A stretch of DNA of 64,000 bases from Allobosea sp. UNC402CLCol (GTDB lineage Bacteria; Pseudomonadota; Alphaproteobacteria; Rhizobiales; Beijerinckiaceae), in NCBI RefSeq assembly GCF_000745475.1, contig NZ_KN050692.1:699955-763954 (forward strand), written 5' to 3'. Positions 8,402 to 17,916 of the stretch are shown piece after piece; the stretch's first letter is position 1, and each line of letters starts with the position of its first letter. Under the pieces are notes generated by a model that worked only from the letters and a program-made list of their open reading frames with translations, was not told where the DNA came from and did not search any database. Both the position numbers and the translations under genes were made by a program.

Positions 8402-9079
8402 ATTCGATAGGGATTCGGCAATCAACCCGCTAACCGCAGCATCATCCAAGAAGCGCTGGAGTCTCGGCAATTGGTCAGATTGCCGAATGGGCAGCGCCAT
8501 CGCCTGCCGAATTTCCATGAACGGTTCTTCGATCAGCCGTAGGCCCGGATTTCGCGCGACGAACGCTGCTGCGGGTTGTCGAATTCCGGCTCCTGCCTCA
8601 AGGCCCCGCGAGAGAAAGTGAGGCAGGACCTCGGCCGAGGTCGGAACGCGCACGATCTCGGCATGCTTCAGCGTCCGCGTAAGATGCAGATCGTAGGCGG
8701 CGCCGCGCCCGACGGAAACCCGCACGCCCGCCTGGTCGACATCCCGAATGCTTTGGAACGGCGATGCCGCCGCGACCACGAACACGCCCTCGATCGTGAG
8801 GTAAGGCTCGGTGAAGGCAATCTCCGTGGCCCGCTTGGGATCGATGGCGAGGAAGGCCACGTCCCAGATATCGTCTGCCGCCGCATCGACCACCTTGCCA
8901 GCACCGTCGAACGGGATGAGGTCGAGCGCCAGCCCTTCGCGGTCGGCTAATGCCCGCGCAAGCGCTACCGTGACCCCGATCAGCTCACCGTTCGGGCGGC
9001 GCTGCGCAAGAACCGGGTTGCCCAGGTTGATAGCGGCCCGCAGCCTGCCGCTTTCAGTCAACATGTCCGCATCCGCCAC
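8384..9079 (-). CDS. Leaderless (cytoplasmic) family-3 substrate-binding-like protein
   Basis: 231 residues with the order of a type II periplasmic binding protein: GRLRAAINLGNP at the start of lobe 1, WDVAFLAIDPKRA, FTEPYLTIEG at the hinge, and a C-terminal lobe. There is no signal peptide: the protein starts MADADMLTESGRLR. It is the last gene of a minus-strand operon (aconitase, prpF, gntR, this gene), 6 bases after the GntR gene. A signal-less binding fold beside a regulator suggests an intracellular sensor or a loss of the export signal; this is inference. A second such protein (46850-47632) has the same kind of neighbours, so the missing leader is probably not an accident of start choice. 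Confidence 0.75.
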   Translation of the reverse strand: MADADMLTESGRLRAAINLGNPVLAQRRPNGELIGVTVALARALADREGLALDLIPFDGAGKVVDAAADDIWDVAFLAIDPKRATEIAFTEPYLTIEGVFVVAAASPFQSIRDVDQAGVRVSVGRGAAYDLHLTRTLKHAEIVRVPTSAEVLPHFLSRGLEAGAGIRQPAAAFVARNPGLRLIEEPFMEIRQAMALPIRQSDQLPRLQRFLDDAAVSGLIAESLSNSAENG

Positions 9080-9085
9080 TGCTCC

Positions 9086-9991
9086 TCACGAGGATTGCAA
9101 GCCGCTCATCATGGGAGCCTTCTCCAGAGCGGCATCGGTAAGATGGAGCTGCATCCGATCCGCGGCTCCCGTCCTGTCGCCAGCCATGAGCAACTCGATG
9201 ATACCAAGGTGTTCGAGGCAGACACGGCGAGCGCGCTCGCGATCGAGCGGGCGGCCATATTCCATGAGCCGCCGCAACTGGTTCAGCCTTGCCAAGGTCT
9301 GCACGAAGAAGCGGTTTCCGGACATCGCCGCGATACCCTCGTGGAAGGACGAGTTGATCTCGAAAAGCTCGATCTGCCCGAGCCGCCGATACCCTTCCTC
9401 AAGGACGAAGGTTTGCTGGTCACGCAGCGAGCGCAGCCGGTCCATGTCGGGCGCGAACTCGGGAGATCGCATCGCCGTCGGCTCCATCATCTGGCGAAAG
9501 CGATAGTTCTCGCGATAGGCGTCGAGGGTGTCGATCAGGGGCTGGAATTCCCATCCGCGCCCCTGCCGGCGCTCAACCCAACCTTCCGAGGCCATCCTCG
9601 CCAGGATGTGGCGCAGCCGTGCCCGGGAGAGGTCATAGCGGCGGATGAGCTCGTTCTCGCTCACCACCTCTGGAAGCCTATGGTTCAAGCGGTCCATCGC
9701 GATCGCGAGATAGGTGGCCGACGCATCTTCGCCGGCTTCCGCTTCTCCCGCTGATGCCTTTTCTCGGACAGAGAGGTCCTTGAGGAAGAAGCCCTTGTTC
9801 GGCCGGCGCTCCAGGACGCCTGCCTCGGCCAGATGCGCCATCGCGGCGCGGATGGGCGTCCGGGAAGCCCCCAGCACGGGCTGCAACGAGTCCTCGGTAA
9901 GATGATGGCCGTTTTGCCAGCCCGACGACCGCGCATGCGACAAGATCTGATTGGCCAGCTTGAGCTGCAACGTGGTCGGCTGTTGTGACAT
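9086..9991 (-). CDS. GntR/FCD-family transcriptional regulator with two winged-helix segments
   Basis: 301 residues. The N-terminal winged helix (about 10-70) has LTEDSLQPVLGASRTPIRAA, the usual GntR recognition helix. A second winged-helix-like segment (about 85-150) has ENELIRRYDLSRARLRHIL and ERRQGRGW. An all-helical FCD ligand-binding domain follows, with FHEGIAAMSGN typical of the metal/carboxylate site. FCD proteins of this kind sense organic acids and repress their catabolic operons. It starts 1 base after the prpF stop, so it is part of the operon it probably controls. The likely operators are the direct repeats at 13850-13889. Confidence 0.9.
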   Translation of the reverse strand: MSQQPTTLQLKLANQILSHARSSGWQNGHHLTEDSLQPVLGASRTPIRAAMAHLAEAGVLERRPNKGFFLKDLSVREKASAGEAEAGEDASATYLAIAMDRLNHRLPEVVSENELIRRYDLSRARLRHILARMASEGWVERRQGRGWEFQPLIDTLDAYRENYRFRQMMEPTAMRSPEFAPDMDRLRSLRDQQTFVLEEGYRRLGQIELFEINSSFHEGIAAMSGNRFFVQTLARLNQLRRLMEYGRPLDRERARRVCLEHLGIIELLMAGDRTGAADRMQLHLTDAALEKAPMMSGLQSS

Positions 9992-9992
9992 T

Positions 9993-11141
9993 TCAGGCCC
10001 CGTTCGACGCCGGAATGGCTACCTCACCCTGCATCAAGCGCCTAGCGGTCCGGAACAGGACGGCGCTGTCAGCGGTCCACCCGCGCTCTGTCTCATGCAC
10101 GACGGAGCCGACGGAAACCAGGCCGGACGGATTCGCGACGCGCACTTCACCAGCGGCATTGGCCGGCTTCGAGAGGCGGTTGGGAATCGTGCCGGCAATC
10201 TGGGTCGCCACCCCGAGATTGAGGCCGCCCGTGCCAGGGATGGCCTTGTGTGCGCGTTGCATCGAAATCATGCGTGTCGCGACATCGAACTGATCGGGCG
10301 TGAAGGCTTCTCCGTCCAGGGCCTCGAACGCCACCGGAGCGGAAACCAGCGCTATGCGCGGCGTCTGGAGACCGATAGCCTCGGGCATCGCGCCAAGGCC
10401 GGCGAGAACGCCGGCGCGGCGACGAAGAGCTTCCAGCTTGTCCATGACGCCGGGGGTGGCCTCGACCTGATCCGGGGTTTCCGCGCCGGTCAGCCCGAAA
10501 GCGGCCGCCTCGACATAGGCGATCAGGGACGTCGCATCGACGATCGAGACCTCAAAGCGGCCATCCACTCCGAGGTCGATGGTGTCGACGACATGCCCGG
10601 TGGGCAGCAATTTTCCGGTCACCGCTCCGTCGGGGTCAAGGAAATCCAGGCGAATTCGCGATCCCGGGGTCGCAACGCCCGCGATGGTGTAGTCACCCTG
10701 GGTTTCGGCCTTGCCGTCCTTCACCTGGAAACGGGAATGAATCAGCTTCCTTGTGTTGGTCTGGTGGATGCGGACCAGCGCTTCTCCATCCGTAGCCGGC
10801 ACGAACCCTTCATCGACCGCGAAATGGCCGACGGCGGAAGACAGGTTGCCGCAGTTGTTGGTCCAGTCGGCCACCGGCTGATCGACGGCGATCTGGATGA
10901 AGGTGTAGTCGACATCCGCGTCGGGATGCGTCGGCGGCCCGATGATCACGGCCTTCGACAGCGAGGAGATGCCGCCGCCCATGCCGTCGAGCTGGCGGCC
11001 GTAGGGGTCGGGGCTGCCCAGAGCGGCCACGAGCATCTTGCTGACGGTGTCGCGATCCTGCGGCAGAACCTTTGCGTTGAAGAACACGCCCTTGCTCGTG
11101 CCGCCGCGGTAGAAGACCGCGGGAATGAATTGCTGGCTCAT
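9993..11141 (-). CDS. prpF: PrpF, aconitate / 2-methylaconitate cis-trans isomerase
   Basis: 382 residues. Start at 11141 because its ATG overlaps the aconitase stop (ATGA); a longer frame to 11216 would run inside the aconitase gene. PrpF proteins isomerise the double bond of 2-methylaconitate; the Shewanella protein also binds and converts trans-aconitate. Seen: YRGGTSKGVFF near the N-terminus, LDGMGGG, and NNCGNLSSAVG, the conserved cysteine loop of the active site. Its place between an AcnD-like aconitase and a GntR regulator, opposite TctCBA, fits breakdown of an imported tricarboxylate. Confidence 0.93.
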   Translation of the reverse strand: MSQQFIPAVFYRGGTSKGVFFNAKVLPQDRDTVSKMLVAALGSPDPYGRQLDGMGGGISSLSKAVIIGPPTHPDADVDYTFIQIAVDQPVADWTNNCGNLSSAVGHFAVDEGFVPATDGEALVRIHQTNTRKLIHSRFQVKDGKAETQGDYTIAGVATPGSRIRLDFLDPDGAVTGKLLPTGHVVDTIDLGVDGRFEVSIVDATSLIAYVEAAAFGLTGAETPDQVEATPGVMDKLEALRRRAGVLAGLGAMPEAIGLQTPRIALVSAPVAFEALDGEAFTPDQFDVATRMISMQRAHKAIPGTGGLNLGVATQIAGTIPNRLSKPANAAGEVRVANPSGLVSVGSVVHETERGWTADSAVLFRTARRLMQGEVAIPASNGA

Positions 11142-13810
11142 GCAGTCCTCGCGATCGGTGCGTTGGTGCCCATATACTCTCGCCAGACGAAGGGCAGGAT
11201 GCCTCCGTTGCGCCAATAGGCGATGTCCTCAGGGGTATCGAGGCGAATGGTGAGAGGAATAGCGAATGCTTCCCCATTGGTCCGGGTGATACGGCAGGTC
11301 ACCTGGTCACGAACGGAAAACTCGCGATCCAGACCCACGACATCATAGATCTCAGAGCCGTCGAGTTCGAGCGCTTCACGGTCGATGCCATCGGCGAACT
11401 GAAGCGGCAAGACGCCCATGCCGACGAGATTGGTGCGGTGGATCCGCTCGAACCCTTCGGCGATCACCGCCTTCACGCCGAGCAGGGCCACGCCCTTGGC
11501 AGCCCAATCGCGCGACGAGCCGCAGCCATAGTTCTTGCCTGCGATGACGACGAGCGGGGTGCCGCGATCCATATAGGCCTGGGCGGCTTCGAAGATCCGC
11601 ATCTGCTCGCCATCCGGCATGACCCTGGTGAAGCCGCCTTCCACGCCGGGAACGATGCGGTTGCGCAGGCGGATGTTCGCGAAGGTGGCGCGGACGGCGA
11701 CCTCGTGATTGGCCCTGCGGGTGGTGTAGTTGTTGAAGTCCGCCTTCTTCACACCATAGGACAGAAGCAGATCCGCCGACGGCGTGCCGAGGCTGATCGC
11801 ACCGGACGGCGAGATGTCGTCGGTGGTGATCGAGTCGCCCAGAATGACCAGCGGGCGCGCGCCACGGATATCGAAGCCGCGCACCGGTTGCGGCGAAAGA
11901 CCTTCGAAATAAGGAGGCTGGCGGACATAGGTGCTGCCCTGCTGCCACGGGAACAGCGCGGAAGGCTTGGTCACGAGCCTTGCCCAGGGCTCGCCTCCAT
12001 CGAAGAGGTCGGCATATTTCTCGGCGAAGACCTCGGGCGTATAGGCCGTCGCGACCAGCGCGTCGATCTCGGCGAAGGAGGGCCAGATATCGGCGAGATA
12101 AACGTCCTTGCCGTCTGCGGCGGTTCCGATCGGCTCCCGGGTGACATCGACCGTCATCGACCCGGCAATGGCGTAGGCGACGACCAGGGCGGGGGACGCC
12201 AGATAGGCGGCACGGACATTCGGGTGGATACGCCCCTGGAAGTTCCGGTTGCCCGAGAGGACGGCCGTCGCCAGGATTTCGTTGCCTTCGATCGCGTCGG
12301 CGATCGGTTGAGGCAGCGGCCCGGACCCCCCATTGCAGGTGGTGCAGCCGAAGCCAACGACCTGGAAACCGAGCGCGTCGAGATCCCGTTGCAATCCGCA
12401 GCGCTCCAGGATTTCGGCCACCACATGGCTTCCAGGAGCGAGCGAGGTCTTCACCCAGGGCTTCGAGTTCAGCCCCAGGCGCGCGGCGTTGCGGGCGATC
12501 AGCCCCGCGGCGATCATGCCGACCGGGTTCGAGGTGTTGGTGCAACTGGTTATGGCCGCGATCGCCAGATCGCCGTCCTTGATCGAGAAGCCGCTTCCCG
12601 CGACCGGGTGGCCCTGCTGTGAGGGTTCCCGGCCGGCGATCTCCCGGCAATGCACGGCGAACGCGGTCGCGGCATCGGCAAGATCGAAGCGATCCTCGGG
12701 ATTCTTGGGGCCCGCCATCGACGGGCGGATATCGGCCAGATCTATCTCGACCACGAGGTCGAAGACGGGTGCCGGGGTCGCCTCGTCCCGCCACAGCTTC
12801 TGGGCGCGGGCATAGGCCTCGACCAGGGCAATCTGGTCGGCCGGGCGGGCTGTCATTTCCAGAAAGTCGATCGAACGCCGATCGATCGGGAAATAGACGG
12901 CGGTGGCCCCGTATTCCGGCGCCATGTTCGCGATGGTTCCGCGGTCGGCGACCGAGAGCTGCTGCAAGCCGGGTCCGAAGAACTCGACGAACTCGCCGAC
13001 GACACCGACCTTGCGCAGGCGCTCGGTGATGGTTAGCACGAGGTCGGTCGGCATCACGCCTTCGCGCAATCGGCCCTTGACCTCGACCCCGATGACGCGC
13101 GGCAGCGCCATCGCGACGCCCTTGCCGAGCATCACGGCCTCGGCCTCGATGCCACCGACGCCCCAGCCGAGGATGCCGAGGCCGTTGATCATCGGCGTGT
13201 GGCTATCCGTTCCGACGCAGGTATCGGGCGACGCCACCTGCATCCCCTTCAGCTCTTCCAGCCAGACGACTTGTCCGATCTTCTCGATATGGATCTGGTG
13301 CATGATGCCCTTCCCGGGCGGGACCACGCGGACGCCGTCGAAGCTTTCCGAGCACCAGCGCAGGAAGGCGAAACGCTCGGCATTCCGGCGGTACTCCATC
13401 TCCAGGTTGAGGCGGGGCGCATCGCGCGTGCCGAAGAAATCGACCTGGAGCGAATGGTCAATGACGATGTCGACGGGCACAGCCGGATTGACGACGCCGG
13501 GGTCCTTGCCCTCGCTCGCAAGCGCGTCGCGCAGTCCGGCCATGTCGACCAGCATCACTTTCGCCAAGATGTCCTGGCCGTAGATCCGCGTCGGCTTGAA
13601 GGTCAGCGCAGCGCCCACCTCGCGCGCGAGGACGGCCCGAACCTGGGCTTCGTTCGCCACACCTTCGAAGAACTGCTGCCGCAGCAGGTTTTCCAGCACG
13701 ATCCGCAGCGAAAACGGCAACTGCTCGATGCCGGGATAACGAGCGATCGGCACATAGCGCGCCCTGCCGACCTCGGGCCCCAACGCGGCCAGCGTGGCTC
13801 TTTCCAACAT
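11138..13810 (-). CDS. acnD: Aconitase-family hydratase, AcnD-like (2-methylisocitrate / isocitrate dehydratase)
   Basis: 890 residues from the ATG at 13810, with GGAGG upstream. It reversibly dehydrates a citrate-type acid with a [4Fe-4S] cluster. Cluster ligands seen: C423 in ITSCTNTSN, and C489 and C492 in GCTTCNGGSG. The N after the last cysteine (CTTCNGG) is nearer to AcnD than to AcnA, which usually has CxTCIGNSG. GTDSHTP and the C-terminal swivel domain (GSSRDWAAKG) are complete. Coupling to prpF by ATGA overlap supports the AcnD-PrpF pairing. No prpC or prpD is present, so the substrate must come from outside or from another locus. General aconitase activity cannot be excluded. Confidence 0.9.
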   Translation of the reverse strand: MLERATLAALGPEVGRARYVPIARYPGIEQLPFSLRIVLENLLRQQFFEGVANEAQVRAVLAREVGAALTFKPTRIYGQDILAKVMLVDMAGLRDALASEGKDPGVVNPAVPVDIVIDHSLQVDFFGTRDAPRLNLEMEYRRNAERFAFLRWCSESFDGVRVVPPGKGIMHQIHIEKIGQVVWLEELKGMQVASPDTCVGTDSHTPMINGLGILGWGVGGIEAEAVMLGKGVAMALPRVIGVEVKGRLREGVMPTDLVLTITERLRKVGVVGEFVEFFGPGLQQLSVADRGTIANMAPEYGATAVYFPIDRRSIDFLEMTARPADQIALVEAYARAQKLWRDEATPAPVFDLVVEIDLADIRPSMAGPKNPEDRFDLADAATAFAVHCREIAGREPSQQGHPVAGSGFSIKDGDLAIAAITSCTNTSNPVGMIAAGLIARNAARLGLNSKPWVKTSLAPGSHVVAEILERCGLQRDLDALGFQVVGFGCTTCNGGSGPLPQPIADAIEGNEILATAVLSGNRNFQGRIHPNVRAAYLASPALVVAYAIAGSMTVDVTREPIGTAADGKDVYLADIWPSFAEIDALVATAYTPEVFAEKYADLFDGGEPWARLVTKPSALFPWQQGSTYVRQPPYFEGLSPQPVRGFDIRGARPLVILGDSITTDDISPSGAISLGTPSADLLLSYGVKKADFNNYTTRRANHEVAVRATFANIRLRNRIVPGVEGGFTRVMPDGEQMRIFEAAQAYMDRGTPLVVIAGKNYGCGSSRDWAAKGVALLGVKAVIAEGFERIHRTNLVGMGVLPLQFADGIDREALELDGSEIYDVVGLDREFSVRDQVTCRITRTNGEAFAIPLTIRLDTPEDIAYWRNGGILPFVWREYMGTNAPIARTA

Positions 13811-13849
13811 GACGCTCCTCCGTGAACTCGCGCAGCTATTATATCTTGC

Positions 13850-13889
13850 ATATCCAAAAAACAATAGCTACGGATATCCAAAATACAAT
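13850..13889. promoter_or_regulatory. Two 16-bp direct repeats in the divergent acn/tctC promoter region
   Basis: ATATCCAAAAAACAAT (13850-13865) and ATATCCAAAATACAAT (13874-13889) differ at one base and are 24 bases apart, on nearly the same helix face. The second is preceded by GG, giving the palindrome GGATATCC. They lie in the 110-base AT-rich gap between divergent operons and are the best candidates for binding sites of the GntR protein encoded at 9086-9991. Confidence 0.5.
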
Positions 13890-13920
13890 CACTCGCCATC
13901 CAACAGGGAGGATGCGAACA

Positions 13921-14868
13921 ATGCGCAGGACGATGCTTTCCATCGCTATGGCGGTCGGATTCGCGGGAATGGCGGTGGCGGAGCCCGCCAAGGTCATGGT
14001 TCCGGCGGGAGCAGGCGGCGGGTACGACACCACGACCCGCCTCGCGATGACCATGCTCGACAAGAGCGGTCAGTTCAAAGACGGGGCCGTGTTCACCAAT
14101 AAGCCAGGCGCGGGCGGGACGCTCGGCCTCGGCGAGTTCATCCGCACCAGCAAGGGGCAGGACAACGCCCTGATGGGTATGGGCGTGATCCTGCTGGGGT
14201 CGATCATGGCGACAAAAGGTTCGCCGCAGATCGCCGAGACGACGCCGATCGCGCGGCTTACTTTCGAGTATAATGGCCTGGCGGTGCCGGCGAATTCGCC
14301 CTTCAAGACCGTGAAGGATCTCAGCGAGGCCCTGAAGGCCAATCCGGGCGCGGTGGCGTTCGGCGGCGGCTCGGCCGGCGGCGTCGATCACATCATCGCC
14401 GGGATGATCGCGAAGAATGCCGGTCTTCCGCTGCAACGGCTGAACTACATCGCCTATGGCGGCGGCGCCGAAGCAGTCACGCAGCTCGCCGGCGGCAAGA
14501 TCTCCGTCCTCGTCTCGGGTGCGTCGGAGCTCAAGGGCCTGGCCGATGCCGGGCGCGTCCGGATCATCGCCGTCACCTCGGACAAGCGCCTGGCCGGTGT
14601 CGACGCCCCGACCTTGAAGGAGAGCGGCGTCGATATCGTCCTCGGCAACTGGCGCGGCATCGTCGGTGCCCCGGGCATGTCGGCCGCAGCGCGCAAGACT
14701 TGGGTCGAGCGCTTCGGAAAAGCAACGGAGAACCCGGAATGGAACGCGGAACTGGATAAGTCCGGGCTTCAGAGCGCCTATCTCGGCGGCGACGACTTCT
14801 CTGCCTTCATCGCCAGCGAGAACGCCCGGATCAAGCCGATCCTCGAGGAGCTCGGGGTTGCCAAATGA
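13921..14868 (+). CDS. tctC: TctC, Bug-family tricarboxylate-binding periplasmic protein
   Basis: 315 residues. Start at 13921 because GGGAGG lies about 8 bases upstream; longer frames would cover the promoter. A signal peptide is visible (RRTMLSIAMAVGFAGMAVA). The mature part has the Bug fold features: VMVPAGAGGGYDTTTR around the carboxylate-binding loop, NKPGAGGTLG, and FGGGSAGGVDHI in the second lobe. It delivers a tricarboxylate to the TctAB membrane complex, with which it is co-transcribed (ATGA overlap with tctB). Confidence 0.92.
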   Translation: MRRTMLSIAMAVGFAGMAVAEPAKVMVPAGAGGGYDTTTRLAMTMLDKSGQFKDGAVFTNKPGAGGTLGLGEFIRTSKGQDNALMGMGVILLGSIMATKGSPQIAETTPIARLTFEYNGLAVPANSPFKTVKDLSEALKANPGAVAFGGGSAGGVDHIIAGMIAKNAGLPLQRLNYIAYGGGAEAVTQLAGGKISVLVSGASELKGLADAGRVRIIAVTSDKRLAGVDAPTLKESGVDIVLGNWRGIVGAPGMSAAARKTWVERFGKATENPEWNAELDKSGLQSAYLGGDDFSAFIASENARIKPILEELGVAK

Positions 14869-15368
14869 CCTCGGTGGTCAAGTCCTCCCCAACGCGACGC
14901 CCGTCGCGCTGGGGTTTGCCGGCCGGTGTCCTGATCCTCGGGGCCGTCCTGCTGCATGAGGCCACGGACCTGCCGCTGGCGCAGGCTTATGCCGGGATCG
15001 GCCCCGGTTTCTTCGTCCTCGCGATCGGCCTCATCCTCACCGCCCTGGGCCTCGCCCTCGGCTATCAGGTCATGAAGGGCACCACCTTCGAGCCCGAGGA
15101 GACCGAGGGTGCCGACGTCAGCCGGCCGATGTCATGGACAGGCTTCCTGACGGCCGCGGCGGGCGTCTTTCTGCCGGTCGCCCTTGTTGGCTATGCCGGC
15201 TTCCCGATCGGCGGAGCGGTGGCCTACGCCCTGGTCACGCGCGCATACGGATCGAAGCGGCCGCTGGTCGATGTTGTCATCGGCTTCGTCGTAACGTCGA
15301 TCACCTGGTTCGCCTTCACGAAGCTCGGCGTCCAGCTCGGCGCCTTCTTCCCGCCCGGAGGCTTCTGA
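14865..15368 (+). CDS. tctB: TctB, small membrane subunit of the tripartite tricarboxylate transporter
   Basis: 167 residues with four hydrophobic segments (about 17-35, 44-66, 93-112 and 135-158) and a charged loop between the second and third, the usual TctB plan. It overlaps tctC by 4 bases and tctA by 1 base (TGATG), as is normal for these operons. Confidence 0.9.
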   Translation: MTSVVKSSPTRRPSRWGLPAGVLILGAVLLHEATDLPLAQAYAGIGPGFFVLAIGLILTALGLALGYQVMKGTTFEPEETEGADVSRPMSWTGFLTAAAGVFLPVALVGYAGFPIGGAVAYALVTRAYGSKRPLVDVVIGFVVTSITWFAFTKLGVQLGAFFPPGGF

Positions 15369-16879
15369 TGTCCATTTTCGATGCGCTGATGCATGGCTTC
15401 GGGGTCGCCATGCAGCCGATGAACCTCTTGTGGGCACTGGTCGGCTGTGCGCTGGGGACTGCGATCGGCGTCCTGCCCGGCATCGGACCGGCCCTCACGA
15501 TCACCCTTCTCCTGCCGGTCACCGTGAGCATGTCGCCGACCGCGGCCTTCATCATCTTCGCCGGCGTGTTCTACGGCGCCATGTATGGCGGCTCCACCAC
15601 CTCGATCCTGATCAACACGCCCGGCGAATCCGGCTCGATGATCACGGCGCTCGAAGGAAACAAGATGGCAAAGAACGGCCGCGGCGCTGCGGCGCTCGCG
15701 ACCGCCGCCATCGGCTCTTTCGTTGCCGGAACGATCGGCACCGTGCTGCTCACGGTCGCTGCCCCGACGATCTCGGAAATCGCCTTCGTCTTCGGCCCCG
15801 CCGAGTATTTCGCGCTTGCGGTTCTGGCTTTCACCTCCGTCTCTGTCGTGCTCGGTACCTCGATCCTGCGCGGGCTGGTTTCGCTCTTCTTCGGCCTTGC
15901 GCTCGCAGTCATGGGCACCGACTATCAGGCCGGGCTGCCGCGATTGACCTTCGGCGTTCCCGAGCTGTCCGACGGTATAGGCATCACCATCGTATTGGTC
16001 GCGATGTTCGCCGTCGGCGAAATCCTCTTCGTCGCGAGCCGGCTCAGCCAGGACCCGCAGAAGCTGATCGAGGTCAACGGGCCGATCGCGATGTCGCGCG
16101 AGGATTGGCAGAGATCCTGGAAGCCCTGGCTGAGAGGGGCGGCGCTCGGTTTTCCGATCGGCGTCATGCCGGCCGGAGGATCGGAAATCCCCACGCTGCT
16201 GTCTTATACGCTCGAAAGGCGTCTGTCGAAGAAGCCAGAAGAGTTCGGGCATGGCGCGATCGAGGGCGTCGCCGGCCCGGAGGCCGCCAACAATGCGGCC
16301 GTCGCCGGCGTCATGGTCCCCCTGCTCACGCTCGGCCTGCCGACATCGGCCACCGCCGCGGTGATGCTGGCCGCCTTCCAGAACTACGGGCTCCAACCCG
16401 GGCCGACGCTGTTCACCAGCAATCCGGAATTGGTCTGGGGCGTGATCGCCTCCCTCTATATCGGCAACCTGATGCTGCTCGTCCTCAACCTGCCGATGGC
16501 GCGGGTCTGGGTGAAGCTGCTCGCCATTCCGAAACCGCATCTCTACGCCGGCATTCTGATATTTTCGCTGGTCGGCGTCTGGGGCATTTCCCAGTCCTGG
16601 GTCGAACTGCTCGCCCTCGGTCTGCTCGGCCTGGTCGGCTACGGCTTTCGCTGCTGCTCGGTTCCGATTGCGCCCGCATTGATCGGCCTCATTCTCGGCC
16701 CGATGGCCGAATTGCAGCTTCGACGCGCGCTGGCAATCGGCCAGGGCGATCCGCTGACGCTGGTCGCTTCTCCGATCGCAGCAGGTCTTCTGGTCGTCGC
16801 GGCGCTGCTGCTGCTGATCCCGCTGATTCGGTTCGTCCAAACCCGCCGCCTCGAAACCTCGACATTGCCCGCCGGCTGA
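15368..16879 (+). CDS. tctA: TctA, large membrane subunit of the tripartite tricarboxylate transporter
   Basis: 503 residues, the usual size. The start overlaps the tctB stop. About ten or more hydrophobic segments. The family glycine-rich motifs are present: [12 protein letters not shown] near residue 35 and a second copy of similar type, [18 protein letters not shown], in the middle (an internal repeat is typical of TctA). [14 protein letters not shown] is also typical. It carries out proton- or sodium-driven uptake of the acid bound by TctC. Confidence 0.95.
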   Translation: MSIFDALMHGFGVAMQPMNLLWALVGCALGTAIGVLPGIGPALTITLLLPVTVSMSPTAAFIIFAGVFYGAMYGGSTTSILINTPGESGSMITALEGNKMAKNGRGAAALATAAIGSFVAGTIGTVLLTVAAPTISEIAFVFGPAEYFALAVLAFTSVSVVLGTSILRGLVSLFFGLALAVMGTDYQAGLPRLTFGVPELSDGIGITIVLVAMFAVGEILFVASRLSQDPQKLIEVNGPIAMSREDWQRSWKPWLRGAALGFPIGVMPAGGSEIPTLLSYTLERRLSKKPEEFGHGAIEGVAGPEAANNAAVAGVMVPLLTLGLPTSATAAVMLAAFQNYGLQPGPTLFTSNPELVWGVIASLYIGNLMLLVLNLPMARVWVKLLAIPKPHLYAGILIFSLVGVWGISQSWVELLALGLLGLVGYGFRCCSVPIAPALIGLILGPMAELQLRRALAIGQGDPLTLVASPIAAGLLVVAALLLLIPLIRFVQTRRLETSTLPAG

Positions 16880-16921
16880 TTAAACCGGCATCAGAACCGT
16901 GAACGAGTAGGAAAGACGCAA

Positions 16922-17788
16922 ATGGTCAGCGCGCACTCGAACTTCCGCGAGCAGCTCATGAAGCGCGAAGGTCTGCTCGTGCCTGGGGCGGCGAATGCTC
17001 TTGCCGCTCTCGTTATTGCGGATCTCGGCTATGAGGCGATCTATCTCTCCGGTGCAGGGCTGACGAACACGTTTCTCGGCCTGCCGGATTTGGCGTTCAT
17101 TTCTCTGCCCGAGCTCGTGCAGCACACGATGGCCATCAAGGCGGCCACCGACCTCCCCCTGATCGTTGACGCGGACACCGGGTTCGGCAACGCCTTGAAC
17201 GTCAGGCACACGGTTCAATCGCTGGAGCGGGCCGGAGCCGACGTCGTTCAACTGGAAGACCAAGTTTCTCCGAAGAAGTGCGGCCATTTCTCCGGAAAGG
17301 AAGTCATTCCGGCGGAGGAGATGGCGGGAAAAATCCGCGCTGCCGTCGACGCGCGCCGTTCGCGTGAGACACTCATCATGGCGCGTACCGACGCGCGGGC
17401 GGTTGAAGGATTCGAACGTGCGGTGGAGCGTGCCCAACTCTATGAACAATCCGGCGCGGATATCATTTTCGTCGAGGCTCCGGAAAGCATCCAAGAGATG
17501 GAAAGCTTGCCGCAACTGATTGCCGCGCCGCTTCTGATCAACATCGTGGTTGGTGGAAAAACCCCGGTTGTCAGCCAGGAGCGCCTCGCCCAGATGGGGT
17601 TCGCGCTGGTGCTCTATGCCAACGTAGCGTTGCAGTCCGCGATCAAAGGCATGCAATCGGCTCTCGGGCAGCTCAAGGAGCGCGGTGAACTCGATGAGAC
17701 CGGTCCGGTCGCCAGCTTTCGCGAGAGGCAGCGGTTGGTCCGAAAGCCCGAGTTCGACGCGCTGGAAAAGCGGTATAGCGCCATTTAA
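16922..17788 (+). CDS. Isocitrate lyase/PEP mutase-family lyase (PrpB-like)
   Basis: 288 residues. AGGAAAG lies before the ATG. TIM-barrel enzyme of the PrpB group: DADTGFGN holds the magnesium-binding Asp residues, and KKCGHFSGK carries the catalytic Cys120. PrpB cleaves 2-methylisocitrate to pyruvate and succinate; related enzymes cleave isocitrate to glyoxylate and succinate, or decarboxylate oxaloacetate. Behind TctCBA and opposite aconitase and PrpF it fits the last step of breakdown of an imported tricarboxylate. The exact substrate cannot be read from the sequence. Confidence 0.87.
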   Translation: MVSAHSNFREQLMKREGLLVPGAANALAALVIADLGYEAIYLSGAGLTNTFLGLPDLAFISLPELVQHTMAIKAATDLPLIVDADTGFGNALNVRHTVQSLERAGADVVQLEDQVSPKKCGHFSGKEVIPAEEMAGKIRAAVDARRSRETLIMARTDARAVEGFERAVERAQLYEQSGADIIFVEAPESIQEMESLPQLIAAPLLINIVVGGKTPVVSQERLAQMGFALVLYANVALQSAIKGMQSALGQLKERGELDETGPVASFRERQRLVRKPEFDALEKRYSAI

Positions 17789-17916
17789 CGCAGATGGACG
17801 CTGAATGCCCCGCTGCATGTTGATCACGGCGCCCTTGGGAAGCTGGCATCCTGGGCAACACCGACGCGGAACCCCGGGATGAAAGATCGCGTTGGCGGTA
17901 CATTGGGCCAACGACG

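Noticed and set aside
9951-11219. Plus-strand frame opposite prpF
   Set aside because: Antisense shadow of a clear prpF gene; no family features.
15224-16840. Long minus-strand frame opposite tctA
   Set aside because: Gln/Arg/Asp-rich shadow of a membrane protein gene.
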